Origin: Leptospira selangorensis
Lineage (GTDB): Bacteria > Spirochaetota > Leptospiria > Leptospirales > Leptospiraceae
DNA length: 64,000 nt
Reading direction: 5' to 3'
NCBI RefSeq assembly: GCF_004769405.1
Contig: NZ_RQES01000019.1
Location: 310,001-374,000, forward strand
Shown: positions 23,838 through 31,634 of the stretch, in pieces
Layout of the letters: each line of letters starts with the position of its first letter
Numbering within the stretch: the first letter of the stretch is position 1
Notes under the pieces: generated by a model
What the model saw: the letters and a program-made list of their open reading frames with translations, nothing else
What the model was told of the DNA's origin: nothing
Databases searched by the model: none
Translations under genes and position numbers: made by a program

Positions 23838-25235
23838 ATGAAAACGATGTTCGAAAAAATCTGGGAAGACCATTTGGTCGGTGAATTGGAAGGAGGGTCG
23901 TATCTTATTTATATAGATAGACATCTGATCCATGAGGTAACTAGTCCCCAGGCTTTTGACGGTATTCGTATGGCGCAAAGAAAGGTCCGCCGTCCGGAAG
24001 CTACTTTTGCTACCATGGACCATAACGTTTCCACTCGGATCCGTGACCTGGAATTGGCCGATCCAATCTCTGCCAATCAGATGAAAACTCTTATCAAGAA
24101 TTGTAATGAAAACGGTATTACTCTTTACGATCTAAATCACCCTGACCAGGGGATCATCCATGTGATCGCTCCTGAGATGGGACTCACTCATCCGGGCATG
24201 ACTATCGTTTGTGGTGACTCTCATACTTCTACTCATGGAGCTTTTGGAGCACTTGCTTTCGGAATAGGAACTTCCGAAGTAGAGCATGTGCTTGCTACAC
24301 AAACTCTTTTACAAAGAAGAGCAAAGACCATGGAAATCAGAGTAGATGGTCAACTTTCTCCTCATGTAACCGCTAAGGATATCGTTCTTGCGATTATCGG
24401 TAAGATCGGTACTGGCGGAGCAACCGGATATGTAATCGAATATAGAGGATCTGCAATTTCTTCCTTAAGTATGGAAGCTCGTATGACTGTTTGTAATATG
24501 TCCATCGAGGCCGGTGCAAGAGCAGGACTTATCGCTCCGGACCAAACCACTTTTGATTATCTAAAAGGTAAAGATTTCGCACCTAAAGGTGCAGAATGGG
24601 ATCTGGCTGTCCAAAGATGGAAACGTTATGTGACAGACGAGGGAGCAAAATTTGATACTAGCATAGTATTAAAAGCAGAAGAGATCGCTCCTCAAGTCAC
24701 TTGGGGAACTTCTCCAGGACAAGTAGTTCCTGTAACCGGAATTGTTCCTGATCCAAAAGATGCTCCTGATGCTGTAGAAAAAATCAGTATCGAAAACGCA
24801 CTTAAATATATGGACCTGAAACCTGGTCAGAAGATGGAAGATGTCTTTGTGAATAAGGTATTTATCGGTTCTTGCACAAACTCTAGAATTGAAGATCTTA
24901 GAGTAGCTGCGACTACCGTAAAAGGTAAGAAGGTTTCCAATAAAGTCCAGGCAATCGTTGTTCCAGGTTCCGGAAGAGTGAAACGCCAAGCGGAAGCGGA
25001 AGGACTGGATAAAATTTTTATAGAAGCAGGCTTTGAGTGGAGACAACCGGGTTGTTCCATGTGCCTTGCTATGAACGACGACGTTTTACAACCGGGAGAC
25101 AGATGTGCTTCTACTTCCAATCGTAACTTCGAAGGAAGACAGGGAAAAGGTGGAAGAACTCACCTAGTCGGTCCTGCAATGGCGGCCGCTGCTGCAGTCG
25201 AAGGACATTTTGTAGATATACGGAACTGGAAATAA
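23838..25235 (+). CDS. leuC: 3-isopropylmalate dehydratase large subunit
   Basis: LeuC with LeuD isomerises 2- to 3-isopropylmalate in leucine synthesis. From ATG 23838 the protein has 465 residues, one less than E. coli LeuC, and begins [14 protein letters not shown] as the family does; a frame running back to a TTG at 23808 adds ten residues unlike the family. Shine-Dalgarno GGGGGAT is 9 bases upstream. Diagnostic stretches: [46 protein letters not shown] and the [4Fe-4S] cysteines in [12 protein letters not shown] and [10 protein letters not shown]. leuD follows after 15 bases. Confidence 0.96.
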   Translation: MKTMFEKIWEDHLVGELEGGSYLIYIDRHLIHEVTSPQAFDGIRMAQRKVRRPEATFATMDHNVSTRIRDLELADPISANQMKTLIKNCNENGITLYDLNHPDQGIIHVIAPEMGLTHPGMTIVCGDSHTSTHGAFGALAFGIGTSEVEHVLATQTLLQRRAKTMEIRVDGQLSPHVTAKDIVLAIIGKIGTGGATGYVIEYRGSAISSLSMEARMTVCNMSIEAGARAGLIAPDQTTFDYLKGKDFAPKGAEWDLAVQRWKRYVTDEGAKFDTSIVLKAEEIAPQVTWGTSPGQVVPVTGIVPDPKDAPDAVEKISIENALKYMDLKPGQKMEDVFVNKVFIGSCTNSRIEDLRVAATTVKGKKVSNKVQAIVVPGSGRVKRQAEAEGLDKIFIEAGFEWRQPGCSMCLAMNDDVLQPGDRCASTSNRNFEGRQGKGGRTHLVGPAMAAAAAVEGHFVDIRNWK

Positions 25236-25250
25236 GGATACTGGATTTAT

Positions 25251-25877
25251 ATGAAAGCTTTTACTCAACACGAAGGTTTAGCGGTCCTAATTGATCGCCC
25301 AAATATAGATACGGATGCAATCATTCCTAAACAATTTTTAAAGAAGATAGAACGTACCGGTTTCGGGGTCCACCTATTCCATGATTGGAGATATCTGGAT
25401 GACGAAGGAACTAAACCGAATCCTGAATTCAGCCTGAACCAAGATAGATACAAAGGCGCTTCCGTTCTTGTAACCAGAGACAATTTTGGATGCGGTTCTT
25501 CCAGAGAGCATGCTCCTTGGGCATTAGAAGATTACGGATTTAGAGCGATTATTGCTCCTTCTTACGCTGATATTTTTTATAATAATTGTTTCAAAAACGG
25601 TATGCTTCCAGTTGTTTTAAAGCCGGAAGAAGTGGACGAAATTTTTAAGATCGTAGATAAGACTCCGGGAGCCAAAATTAAGATCGATCTGGACAAACAG
25701 AATGTGATCAGTCCTTCCGGAAACGTTTACAATTTTGAAGTGGATTCTTTCCGTAAGTATTGTTTGTTCAACGGTTTGGACGATATCGGTTTAACTCTGC
25801 AACACGTTGTAGAGATCTCTACTTACGAAGAGAAAAATCGAAAAGACGTTCCATGGTTGTACGCTTCTCATAAGTAA
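25251..25877 (+). CDS. leuD: 3-isopropylmalate dehydratase small subunit
   Basis: The 208-residue LeuD forms the swivelling subunit of isopropylmalate isomerase. Typical motifs are [18 protein letters not shown] near the N-terminus, [16 protein letters not shown] and [19 protein letters not shown]. The start follows an AAGGAT Shine-Dalgarno. Cotranscription with leuC is likely; no terminator follows before the cysteine-synthase-like gene 28 bases on. Confidence 0.95.
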   Translation: MKAFTQHEGLAVLIDRPNIDTDAIIPKQFLKKIERTGFGVHLFHDWRYLDDEGTKPNPEFSLNQDRYKGASVLVTRDNFGCGSSREHAPWALEDYGFRAIIAPSYADIFYNNCFKNGMLPVVLKPEEVDEIFKIVDKTPGAKIKIDLDKQNVISPSGNVYNFEVDSFRKYCLFNGLDDIGLTLQHVVEISTYEEKNRKDVPWLYASHK

Positions 25878-25905
25878 TTTTCTAAATACAGGACTCTAGA
25901 AGACT

Positions 25906-26907
25906 ATGTTCGACGAAATTTCACGCTCCATAGATGAATTCGGCAATAGCCTTCTGGGGGCTTTGAATAATGTCCAAAACGCTTTCGGCAGGGAGCTGAG
26001 CGTAGCTAAACCGATCAAGGAGAATGTTCTCCAGATGATCGGCAATACTCCTTTGATCCGACTCAATCAGATCGGTTCTCATATTCCGAATGTGGAAATT
26101 TATCTGAAAGCGGAGTTCTGTAATCCTACAGGAAGTGTAAAAGATAGAACTGCACTTTCTATGGTGCTTGCCGCAGAAAGAAGAGGGGAATTAAAACCGG
26201 GCGGTTCTATTTTCCAAGCAGGTTATAATACCACCGCAATCTCTTTAGCTTGGATCTCTACTCTTCGCCAATACAAGTTTAAAGTATTTTTAGCTCCTGA
26301 TACGGATCAGGAAAAGATCAAAGAATTAAAATCTTACGGTGCCAATGTTGAAGTTGTACAACTAGCAAAAGGTAACTGGGATGATTCTCTTTTAGAAACT
26401 GCGAAGGCAGCAAAAGATAAAGAGAAAAACAGCGTGATCCTGAATGAATTTAAGGACATGGCAAATACGAATGCACACTTCTTATTTACCGGGCCTGAGA
26501 TCTGGAGAGATCTTGCTGGAAATGTGGACGCATTCGTTGCTGGTGGAGGTTCCGGTGGAACTCTTTCCGGCGTTGGAAGATATTTAAAAAGTAAAAAACC
26601 TTCTCTTCGAGTGATTATGGGAGTGAGTAAAAATTCTCGCTTCATCCGTAAAATGATCCAAGGTGATTCCAGTATCCGCCTTCCTGAATCTTTCGATCCA
26701 AAAGTGACTGATCAGTATATTGGAGTAGATAGAGACGAGGCTCTTCGTTATCAATCCGAGCTCTACCAAAAAGAAGGAATTTTTGCAGGACTGACTACGG
26801 GAACTACGCTAGCTTCCGCTATTCATTATGCGGAAAGTCTTCCTACTCGTGAGGATCAAAAAACTCCTAGCTATAAGATTGTAGTTCTTTCTCCTGACCG
26901 ACTCTAA
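25906..26907 (+). CDS. Cysteine synthase-like PLP protein with altered active-site loop
   Basis: The 333-residue protein belongs to the fold-type II PLP family of cysteine and cystathionine-beta-synthases: IGNTPLIRLNQIG, NPTGSVKDR with the PLP lysine, TGPEIWRD, and the glycine-rich phosphate loop AGGGSGGTLSGVGRYL. Two key elements are changed: the loop TSGNTG that binds the O-acetylserine carboxylate is replaced by AGYNTT (about residues 105-110) and the C-terminus ends VVLSPDRL where CysK continues SSGERY. It is also preceded by about 45 extra N-terminal residues. It may no longer be a sulfhydrylase. No other amino-acid gene adjoins except leuCD. Confidence 0.82.
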   Translation: MFDEISRSIDEFGNSLLGALNNVQNAFGRELSVAKPIKENVLQMIGNTPLIRLNQIGSHIPNVEIYLKAEFCNPTGSVKDRTALSMVLAAERRGELKPGGSIFQAGYNTTAISLAWISTLRQYKFKVFLAPDTDQEKIKELKSYGANVEVVQLAKGNWDDSLLETAKAAKDKEKNSVILNEFKDMANTNAHFLFTGPEIWRDLAGNVDAFVAGGGSGGTLSGVGRYLKSKKPSLRVIMGVSKNSRFIRKMIQGDSSIRLPESFDPKVTDQYIGVDRDEALRYQSELYQKEGIFAGLTTGTTLASAIHYAESLPTREDQKTPSYKIVVLSPDRL

Positions 26908-26912
26908 TTGGA

Positions 26913-28796
26913 ATGGAAGAATCTTATTATTCCGCCTTACGTGAATCTTTAAAAAAAGAAAGAAAAGCGGAGCTGGATAAGTATAAGGAAGAAATTTCCT
27001 CCTCCGATCTGAACAAAAGGGTCCAAGACGGATTCACCGTATTTCCATTAGTATTCGAAGATGCCGAATTAAGTGCGGATGGAAACTGGAAAGTACTACT
27101 CAAGCCCACAAAATCCAAAAATATTCCAGAACTATTCCGACCAGGAACACCTGTCCGAATTGTAAAAGAGTCTGAAGAATATATCTCAGTTTTACTGAAA
27201 GCAAATGAAGATTCGTACTTAGTTTATATGGAAGAAGTTCCGGACTGGGTAGAAGAGGGCAAACTTGCTCTGGAAATACTTCCGGACGAGACAAGTTTTA
27301 AGGAATGGGATCGAGCCTTAGAGAAAGTAATCTCCGCTAAAAAGGGCTCCAGAGAAAAATACTTTGCAGATCTGTTTTCCAATCAATTAGAAGTTTCTAA
27401 ACCGAATTTTAAGGCTCTTACAAATCTTCCGGAGACTCTGAACGACTCCCAAAAAAAGGCAGTATCCGCGATTTTACAAACGGAAGATTTTATTTTAGTA
27501 CATGGGCCTCCTGGAACCGGTAAGACCAAAACAATCGTAGAAGCGATTCGACTCTTAGCCTCCGAAGGTAAAAGAATACTTGCTTCTGCCCCTACGAATT
27601 CTGCTTCCGATCTGCTCGTAGAATCTTTAGAAAAACTGAAAGTCCCTGTTTTAAGAATAGGTCATCCTGCTAGGATGCATCCGGATATAGTTCAAAACTC
27701 CTTGGAGATGAAATTAAATCATTCTCCGGAAGCGAAACTGATAGAAAGGGACAGAAAAGAAGTCCAAGAATTATTGAAGAAGGCCCGCAAATACAAAAGA
27801 AGTTTCGGCAAAGAAGAAGCGGAAGAAAGAAGAAGTCTTTATAAAGAGGCGGATTCCTTACGGAAAAGTATCAAAGAGAGGCAGAAGGTCCTAATTCGAT
27901 ATCTGCTCGAGTCCCATCCGGTGATCGTTTGTACACATACCGGAGCTTCTTCTTACCAACTTCATAATTTGGAATTTGATTATGCAATTTTAGATGAGGG
28001 TAGCCAGGCGATTGAACCTTCTTCTTGGATCCCAATCTTAAAAGCGGAGAAGTTCGTAATCGCAGGAGATCCGTTCCAACTTCCTCCTACTGTGATCTCT
28101 GAAGATCCGTTACTTAAAGTTTCCTTAATGGAGAGACTTCTTCCTGTTTTTCAAGACAAAGAAAGGGTATTTCTATTAGATACTCAATACAGAATGACGG
28201 ACCCTATCCAGACTTTCCCAAATTTGAAATTTTATGAAAATCGACTAAAATCAGGATTAGAAGAAAATTTTAGAGAAAAAATTCCATTTGATTCCGGTGA
28301 ACCATTCGGCTCTAGCTTGGTATTTTTAGATAGTTCGGGAACTGATACCGCGGAAGAAAATTCAGAAGGAAGTTTAGGAAATCCCTGGGAAGCTGAGTTT
28401 ACGGTTAATATAGTCAAAAAAATTTTAGAGTCCGGATGGGAACCTAAAAATCTGATCCTTCTTTCTCCATACAGATACCAAAGATATCTTTTGAAACAAA
28501 AATTGGAGGAAATACTTCCGGAATATTCTTCTCAATTGGAAGTAGAAACTGTGGATTCTTTTCAAGGAAGAGAATCGGATGCGGTGATTTTTAGTTTGGT
28601 TCGTTCCAATCCGGAAGGACAGATCGGATTTTTGTCTGAAACCAGAAGATGGAATGTCGGAATGACTAGAGCTAAAAAACTTTTAGTGATGATTGGTGAC
28701 GGCTCTACTTTGGGTCAAAATGATTTTTTTAAAGATCTACTCGAGACTGTGGAATTGGCAGGAGAACTTAGGACTGCCTGGGAATTTTTAGATTAA
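26913..28796 (+). CDS. SF1B DNA2/NAM7-family helicase (IGHMBP2/Upf1-like)
   Basis: The 627-residue protein has all superfamily 1B motifs: Walker A GPPGTGKTKT (about 198-207), motif Ia SAPTNSASDLL, motif II LDEGSQ (about 361-365), motif III AGDPFQLPPTV, motif IV and V region DSFQGRESDAVIFSLVRSN, and motif VI GMTRAKKLLVMIGD. The N-terminal 190 residues resemble the beta-barrel 1B region of IGHMBP2-like helicases (DGFTVFPLVFEDAELS). It is probably a 5'-3' RNA or DNA unwindase. It starts 5 bases after the cysteine-synthase-like gene and converges on the NrsF-like gene, with only 2 bases between stops. Confidence 0.9.
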   Translation: MEESYYSALRESLKKERKAELDKYKEEISSSDLNKRVQDGFTVFPLVFEDAELSADGNWKVLLKPTKSKNIPELFRPGTPVRIVKESEEYISVLLKANEDSYLVYMEEVPDWVEEGKLALEILPDETSFKEWDRALEKVISAKKGSREKYFADLFSNQLEVSKPNFKALTNLPETLNDSQKKAVSAILQTEDFILVHGPPGTGKTKTIVEAIRLLASEGKRILASAPTNSASDLLVESLEKLKVPVLRIGHPARMHPDIVQNSLEMKLNHSPEAKLIERDRKEVQELLKKARKYKRSFGKEEAEERRSLYKEADSLRKSIKERQKVLIRYLLESHPVIVCTHTGASSYQLHNLEFDYAILDEGSQAIEPSSWIPILKAEKFVIAGDPFQLPPTVISEDPLLKVSLMERLLPVFQDKERVFLLDTQYRMTDPIQTFPNLKFYENRLKSGLEENFREKIPFDSGEPFGSSLVFLDSSGTDTAEENSEGSLGNPWEAEFTVNIVKKILESGWEPKNLILLSPYRYQRYLLKQKLEEILPEYSSQLEVETVDSFQGRESDAVIFSLVRSNPEGQIGFLSETRRWNVGMTRAKKLLVMIGDGSTLGQNDFFKDLLETVELAGELRTAWEFLD

Positions 28797-28798
28797 AC

Positions 28799-29425
28799 TT
28801 ACCAACTGAATTTTTTCCGGATTGGAATATATAAAACCCCGATCCAAACTAATGTAAACGCCAAATGAGAGATCAGAATATGAGAAGGATCTTGGACCGA
28901 ACAAATAAACTTTAAACATAGATTAGAACTTGCTAATAGAAGATTTAAAAATAAAAAACCCGAAAGTCCTGGTCTGGAACTCGCGGTATTTTTCAAAAGG
29001 AACCAAGCACCGGCTCCAAATAAAATCGATATAGTCGCAATAATTACAGAACAGAGTCCTACATGAACATGGTCCGGAACTTCTTCCGTAAAAAATCTAC
29101 TTAATATAAATACGACCCAAACGAATAAAAAAGCCCCTGCTGCCCAGAATGCCCAAGCAGATCTTTCCTCAGGGAAGGCAAGTCTGCAGAATAGATAAGC
29201 GGAGACAATTCCCCAGATTAGCAATAATGTAGGCTCCGGCCACCAGCCAGGAAACGCGCTACTTTTACCTACCAGATTGGAAACGGACCAGCCTAATAGA
29301 ATTCCGAAAATCACTAAACCCAAACAGGAAAGGAAAAGGGTATAAATGTTTAGGCTTCCCTTTTCCAGGTCGGAACTCAATGTTTGGATCAGTTGTTTGG
29401 TCTTGTCCGATTCTGAATTTGACAT
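28799..29425 (-). CDS. NrsF-like (DUF1109) six-helix membrane anti-sigma factor
   Basis: The 208-residue protein has a short cytoplasmic N-terminus (SDKTKQLIQTLSSDL), then six hydrophobic segments. This is the layout of the NrsF family of anti-sigma factors, known from Caulobacter, where two cysteines (I recall positions 131 and 181) sense metals. Here C125 (HVGLCSVII) and C175 (LKFICSVQD) have the same 50-residue spacing. A divergent ECF sigma gene lies 125 bases away. AGGAGG precedes the ATG. Binding of the sigma factor by the N-terminal part is inferred from the family. Unusually, sigma and anti-sigma are divergent rather than in one operon. Confidence 0.75.
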   Translation of the reverse strand: MSNSESDKTKQLIQTLSSDLEKGSLNIYTLFLSCLGLVIFGILLGWSVSNLVGKSSAFPGWWPEPTLLLIWGIVSAYLFCRLAFPEERSAWAFWAAGAFLFVWVVFILSRFFTEEVPDHVHVGLCSVIIATISILFGAGAWFLLKNTASSRPGLSGFLFLNLLLASSNLCLKFICSVQDPSHILISHLAFTLVWIGVLYIPIRKKFSW

Positions 29426-29467
29426 ACTTCCTCCTGGTTTAGATTTTCCGCATTAATATAAGAAAGA

Positions 29468-29495
29468 TTGGACATCCTTAAAAAATCCAGTCCAA
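29468..29495. promoter_or_regulatory. Inverted repeat TTGGAC-N16-GTCCAA in the sigma/anti-sigma intergenic region
   Basis: TTGGAC (29468-29473) and GTCCAA (29490-29495) are perfect mirror arms in the 125-base divergent region between the NrsF-like and ECF sigma genes. It may be an operator or part of the promoter. Confidence 0.35.
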
Positions 29496-29511
29496 TAGCT
29501 TTTCTTTATAC

Positions 29512-29533
29512 GACTCATTAATTCATTCGAGTC
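29512..29533. promoter_or_regulatory. Second short inverted repeat GACTC-N12-GAGTC upstream of the ECF sigma gene
   Basis: GACTC (29512-29516) and GAGTC (29529-29533) form a 5-base dyad ending 17 bases before the sigma factor ATG. With only five bases per arm it could be chance. Confidence 0.25.
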
Positions 29534-29550
29534 AAACTGCATAAGGTTAC

Positions 29551-30138
29551 ATGGCGGAAAAGCAAGAAATCTGGCAAATTCTTTCGGAAAGAATGCGCTT
29601 AGCCCAAGAAGGAGATTCCAAGGAATATGAACTCCTACTTTCCAAATGCAGGGAAATATTAAACAATCATTTGAGCTCCAAGGTTCGTGACAAGGAAGAT
29701 AGAGAGGATCTGATCCAGGATATTCTGATCGGGATCCACAAAGCTCGGGCCACGTATAGGAAAGAAAAACCCTTTGCACCCTGGTTTTTCTCCATCGCCA
29801 GATATAAGACCATAGACTATATCCGCAGGAAAGGAACCAGGGATAGAATGGTCTCCACGGAGATGGACGGTTTTGCTCAGGAAGAAAAAACTTCCATTGA
29901 AGACAAGTGGGAGGTCCAACAAGGACTAGAATCTTGGCTAAATGTATTGGAACCCAGACAGAGAAGGATCCTGACTATGGCTAAATTAGAGGGAAAGTCG
30001 GTCAGGGAGATTTCGGAAACCACCGGACTTTCGGAATCCAATGTAAAAGTGATCGTCCATCGTTCTCTGGAAAAGTTAAAACGATTTTTTTCCGAGTCTG
30101 AGAGAACGATAGAAGGCTCAAAAACGTCCAAGAAATAG
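29551..30138 (+). CDS. ECF-type RNA polymerase sigma factor
   Basis: The 195-residue protein has sigma region 2 (EDREDLIQDILIGIHKARATY, FAPWFFSIARYKTIDYIRRK) and region 4 with a helix-turn-helix (LEPRQRRILTMAKLEGKSV, REISETTGLSESNVKVIVHR). The N-terminal LAQEGDSKEYELLL is typical. It lies divergent from an NrsF-like gene, so it is most likely released from the membrane by an oxidative or metal signal, as in Caulobacter SigF/NrsF. It is followed 3 bases later by the acyltransferase-like gene, suggesting cotranscription. An ATAAGG Shine-Dalgarno precedes ATG. Confidence 0.92.
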   Translation: MAEKQEIWQILSERMRLAQEGDSKEYELLLSKCREILNNHLSSKVRDKEDREDLIQDILIGIHKARATYRKEKPFAPWFFSIARYKTIDYIRRKGTRDRMVSTEMDGFAQEEKTSIEDKWEVQQGLESWLNVLEPRQRRILTMAKLEGKSVREISETTGLSESNVKVIVHRSLEKLKRFFSESERTIEGSKTSKK

Positions 30139-30141
30139 AAA

Positions 30142-31314
30142 ATGCCCGGCAAAACAAAGGTCACCAGGATATCCTCTCTCCAAGAAATTTCAGCGGAGGA
30201 GTGGAATCTTTTGGGAGATCCAGAAAATCCTTTTTCCAATCATGAGTTTTTATATTCTCTGGAACTTTCTTCCTGCGTAGGTGGAAGGACCAGTTGGCAT
30301 CCCGAGTATTGGGTGGCTGAGGACGAAGATGGGATACATTCCTCTCTTCCTTTTTATCATAAGTATGATTCTTATGGTGAGTATATTTTCGATCATTCCT
30401 GGGCAAATTTTTTCTCCCAGAACGGACTTTCTTATTATCCTAAGGGACTTGTTGCTTATCCGTTTACGCCTGTGAACGGTAAAAAAATATTAAGAAGAAA
30501 TAATGTCTCTGCTGATGAAGCGTTGGATATCCTACTTCCCCCCTTATTAGAGAGTGCAAAAACGGAAGGCTTATCCAGTATTCATTTCCTTTTTTTAGAG
30601 GAAGAAGAAGCGAAAGCTTTAGAGAGAAGGGGATTTTCTACTCGAATCACTCACCAATTCCATTGGAAGAATAGAGCATATACCGATTTCGAAAATTTTT
30701 TAGGAGATTTCAGATCCAAAAAAAGGATACAGATCAAAAAGGAAAGAGAGACCATCAAAGGATCAGGGATCGAGATCCTATGTAAAGAAGGCAAAGATAT
30801 CTCTGAAAAAGATATGGATTCCATCTATTCTTTTTATACGGAGACTTATTCCAGAAAATGGGGATCTCCTTATTTGAATCGAAAATTTTTTAAGATCATT
30901 TTGGAGAAGTTTTCCCAAAATCTGGTATTATTTTTAGCACGAAAGGACGGAGACACGATAGGCGGAACATTCAACCTGAAAAAGGGAAAGAAGTTATATG
31001 GAAGGTACTGGGGATCTTCTGGGCATTTTCCTTTTCTACATTTCGAATGTTGTTATTATGCTCCGATCGAATACGCGATCAAGAATGGTTTTGAAATTTT
31101 TGAAGCAGGGGCGCAAGGAGAGCAGAAATTTTTACGAGGATTTCCTGCCGTTCCAACTTATAGCTCCCATTTTATTTTCCATGACCAGGCTCGAAATGCG
31201 ATTGAACGTTTTTTAGAAAGCGAAAGAATGCATATGCAGGAAATGATAAGAGAAACCAATTTATCTTCCCCACTAAAGGATGAGGCAGTAAGGGGAGAAT
31301 CCGAAGACCGATGA
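30142..31314 (+). CDS. FemAB/GNAT-like acyltransferase (PF04339, DUF482 type)
   Basis: The 390-residue protein begins with SAEEWNLLGDPENPFSNHEFLYSLE and ends with a block containing RKDGDTIGGTFNLKKGKKLYGRYWG, and FEAGAQGEQKFLRGFPAVPTYSSH; this combination (N-terminal W-x-NPF, terminal GAQGEHK-like motif) is the DUF482 FemAB-like family. It lies between the ECF sigma gene and clpS and overlaps clpS by 4 bases (ATGA). The exact acyl donor and acceptor are unknown; peptidoglycan and peptide-conjugation roles have been suggested for relatives. Confidence 0.82.
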   Translation: MPGKTKVTRISSLQEISAEEWNLLGDPENPFSNHEFLYSLELSSCVGGRTSWHPEYWVAEDEDGIHSSLPFYHKYDSYGEYIFDHSWANFFSQNGLSYYPKGLVAYPFTPVNGKKILRRNNVSADEALDILLPPLLESAKTEGLSSIHFLFLEEEEAKALERRGFSTRITHQFHWKNRAYTDFENFLGDFRSKKRIQIKKERETIKGSGIEILCKEGKDISEKDMDSIYSFYTETYSRKWGSPYLNRKFFKIILEKFSQNLVLFLARKDGDTIGGTFNLKKGKKLYGRYWGSSGHFPFLHFECCYYAPIEYAIKNGFEIFEAGAQGEQKFLRGFPAVPTYSSHFIFHDQARNAIERFLESERMHMQEMIRETNLSSPLKDEAVRGESEDR

Positions 31315-31634
31315 GCGATTTAAAAACGGAAGAGCAGGTTCTCACAAAAGAGAAGCTGAAACTCAAAAAACCAGCCAAGTATAGGGTAGTGATCTTGAAT
31401 GACGATTATACTCCTATGGAATTTGTGGTCTGGATACTTCGCGTGGTATTCTATAGGACCCAGGTCGAGAGCGAACAAATAATGTTGCAGGCACATACTA
31501 CCGGGAAGGCACTTTGCGGAGTCTATTCTCATGATATTGCAAGAACAAAAGTGAACGAGACTCATATGCTTGCAGAGGAACATGGACATCCTTTGCATTG
31601 CCAGATGGAAATTGAAGAGGGGGAAGAATCATGA
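31311..31634 (+). CDS. clpS: ATP-dependent Clp protease adaptor ClpS
   Basis: ClpS binds N-degron peptides and hands them to ClpA. The 107-residue protein shows the core: PAKYRVVILNDDYTPMEFVV (residues 21-40), the N-end recognition residues, QVESEQIMLQAHTTGKALCG and VYSHDIARTKVNETHMLA. It sits in the overlap set FemAB-like, clpS, clpA with 4-base ATGA junctions on both sides, the standard clpS-clpA arrangement. Confidence 0.95.
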   Translation: MSDLKTEEQVLTKEKLKLKKPAKYRVVILNDDYTPMEFVVWILRVVFYRTQVESEQIMLQAHTTGKALCGVYSHDIARTKVNETHMLAEEHGHPLHCQMEIEEGEES

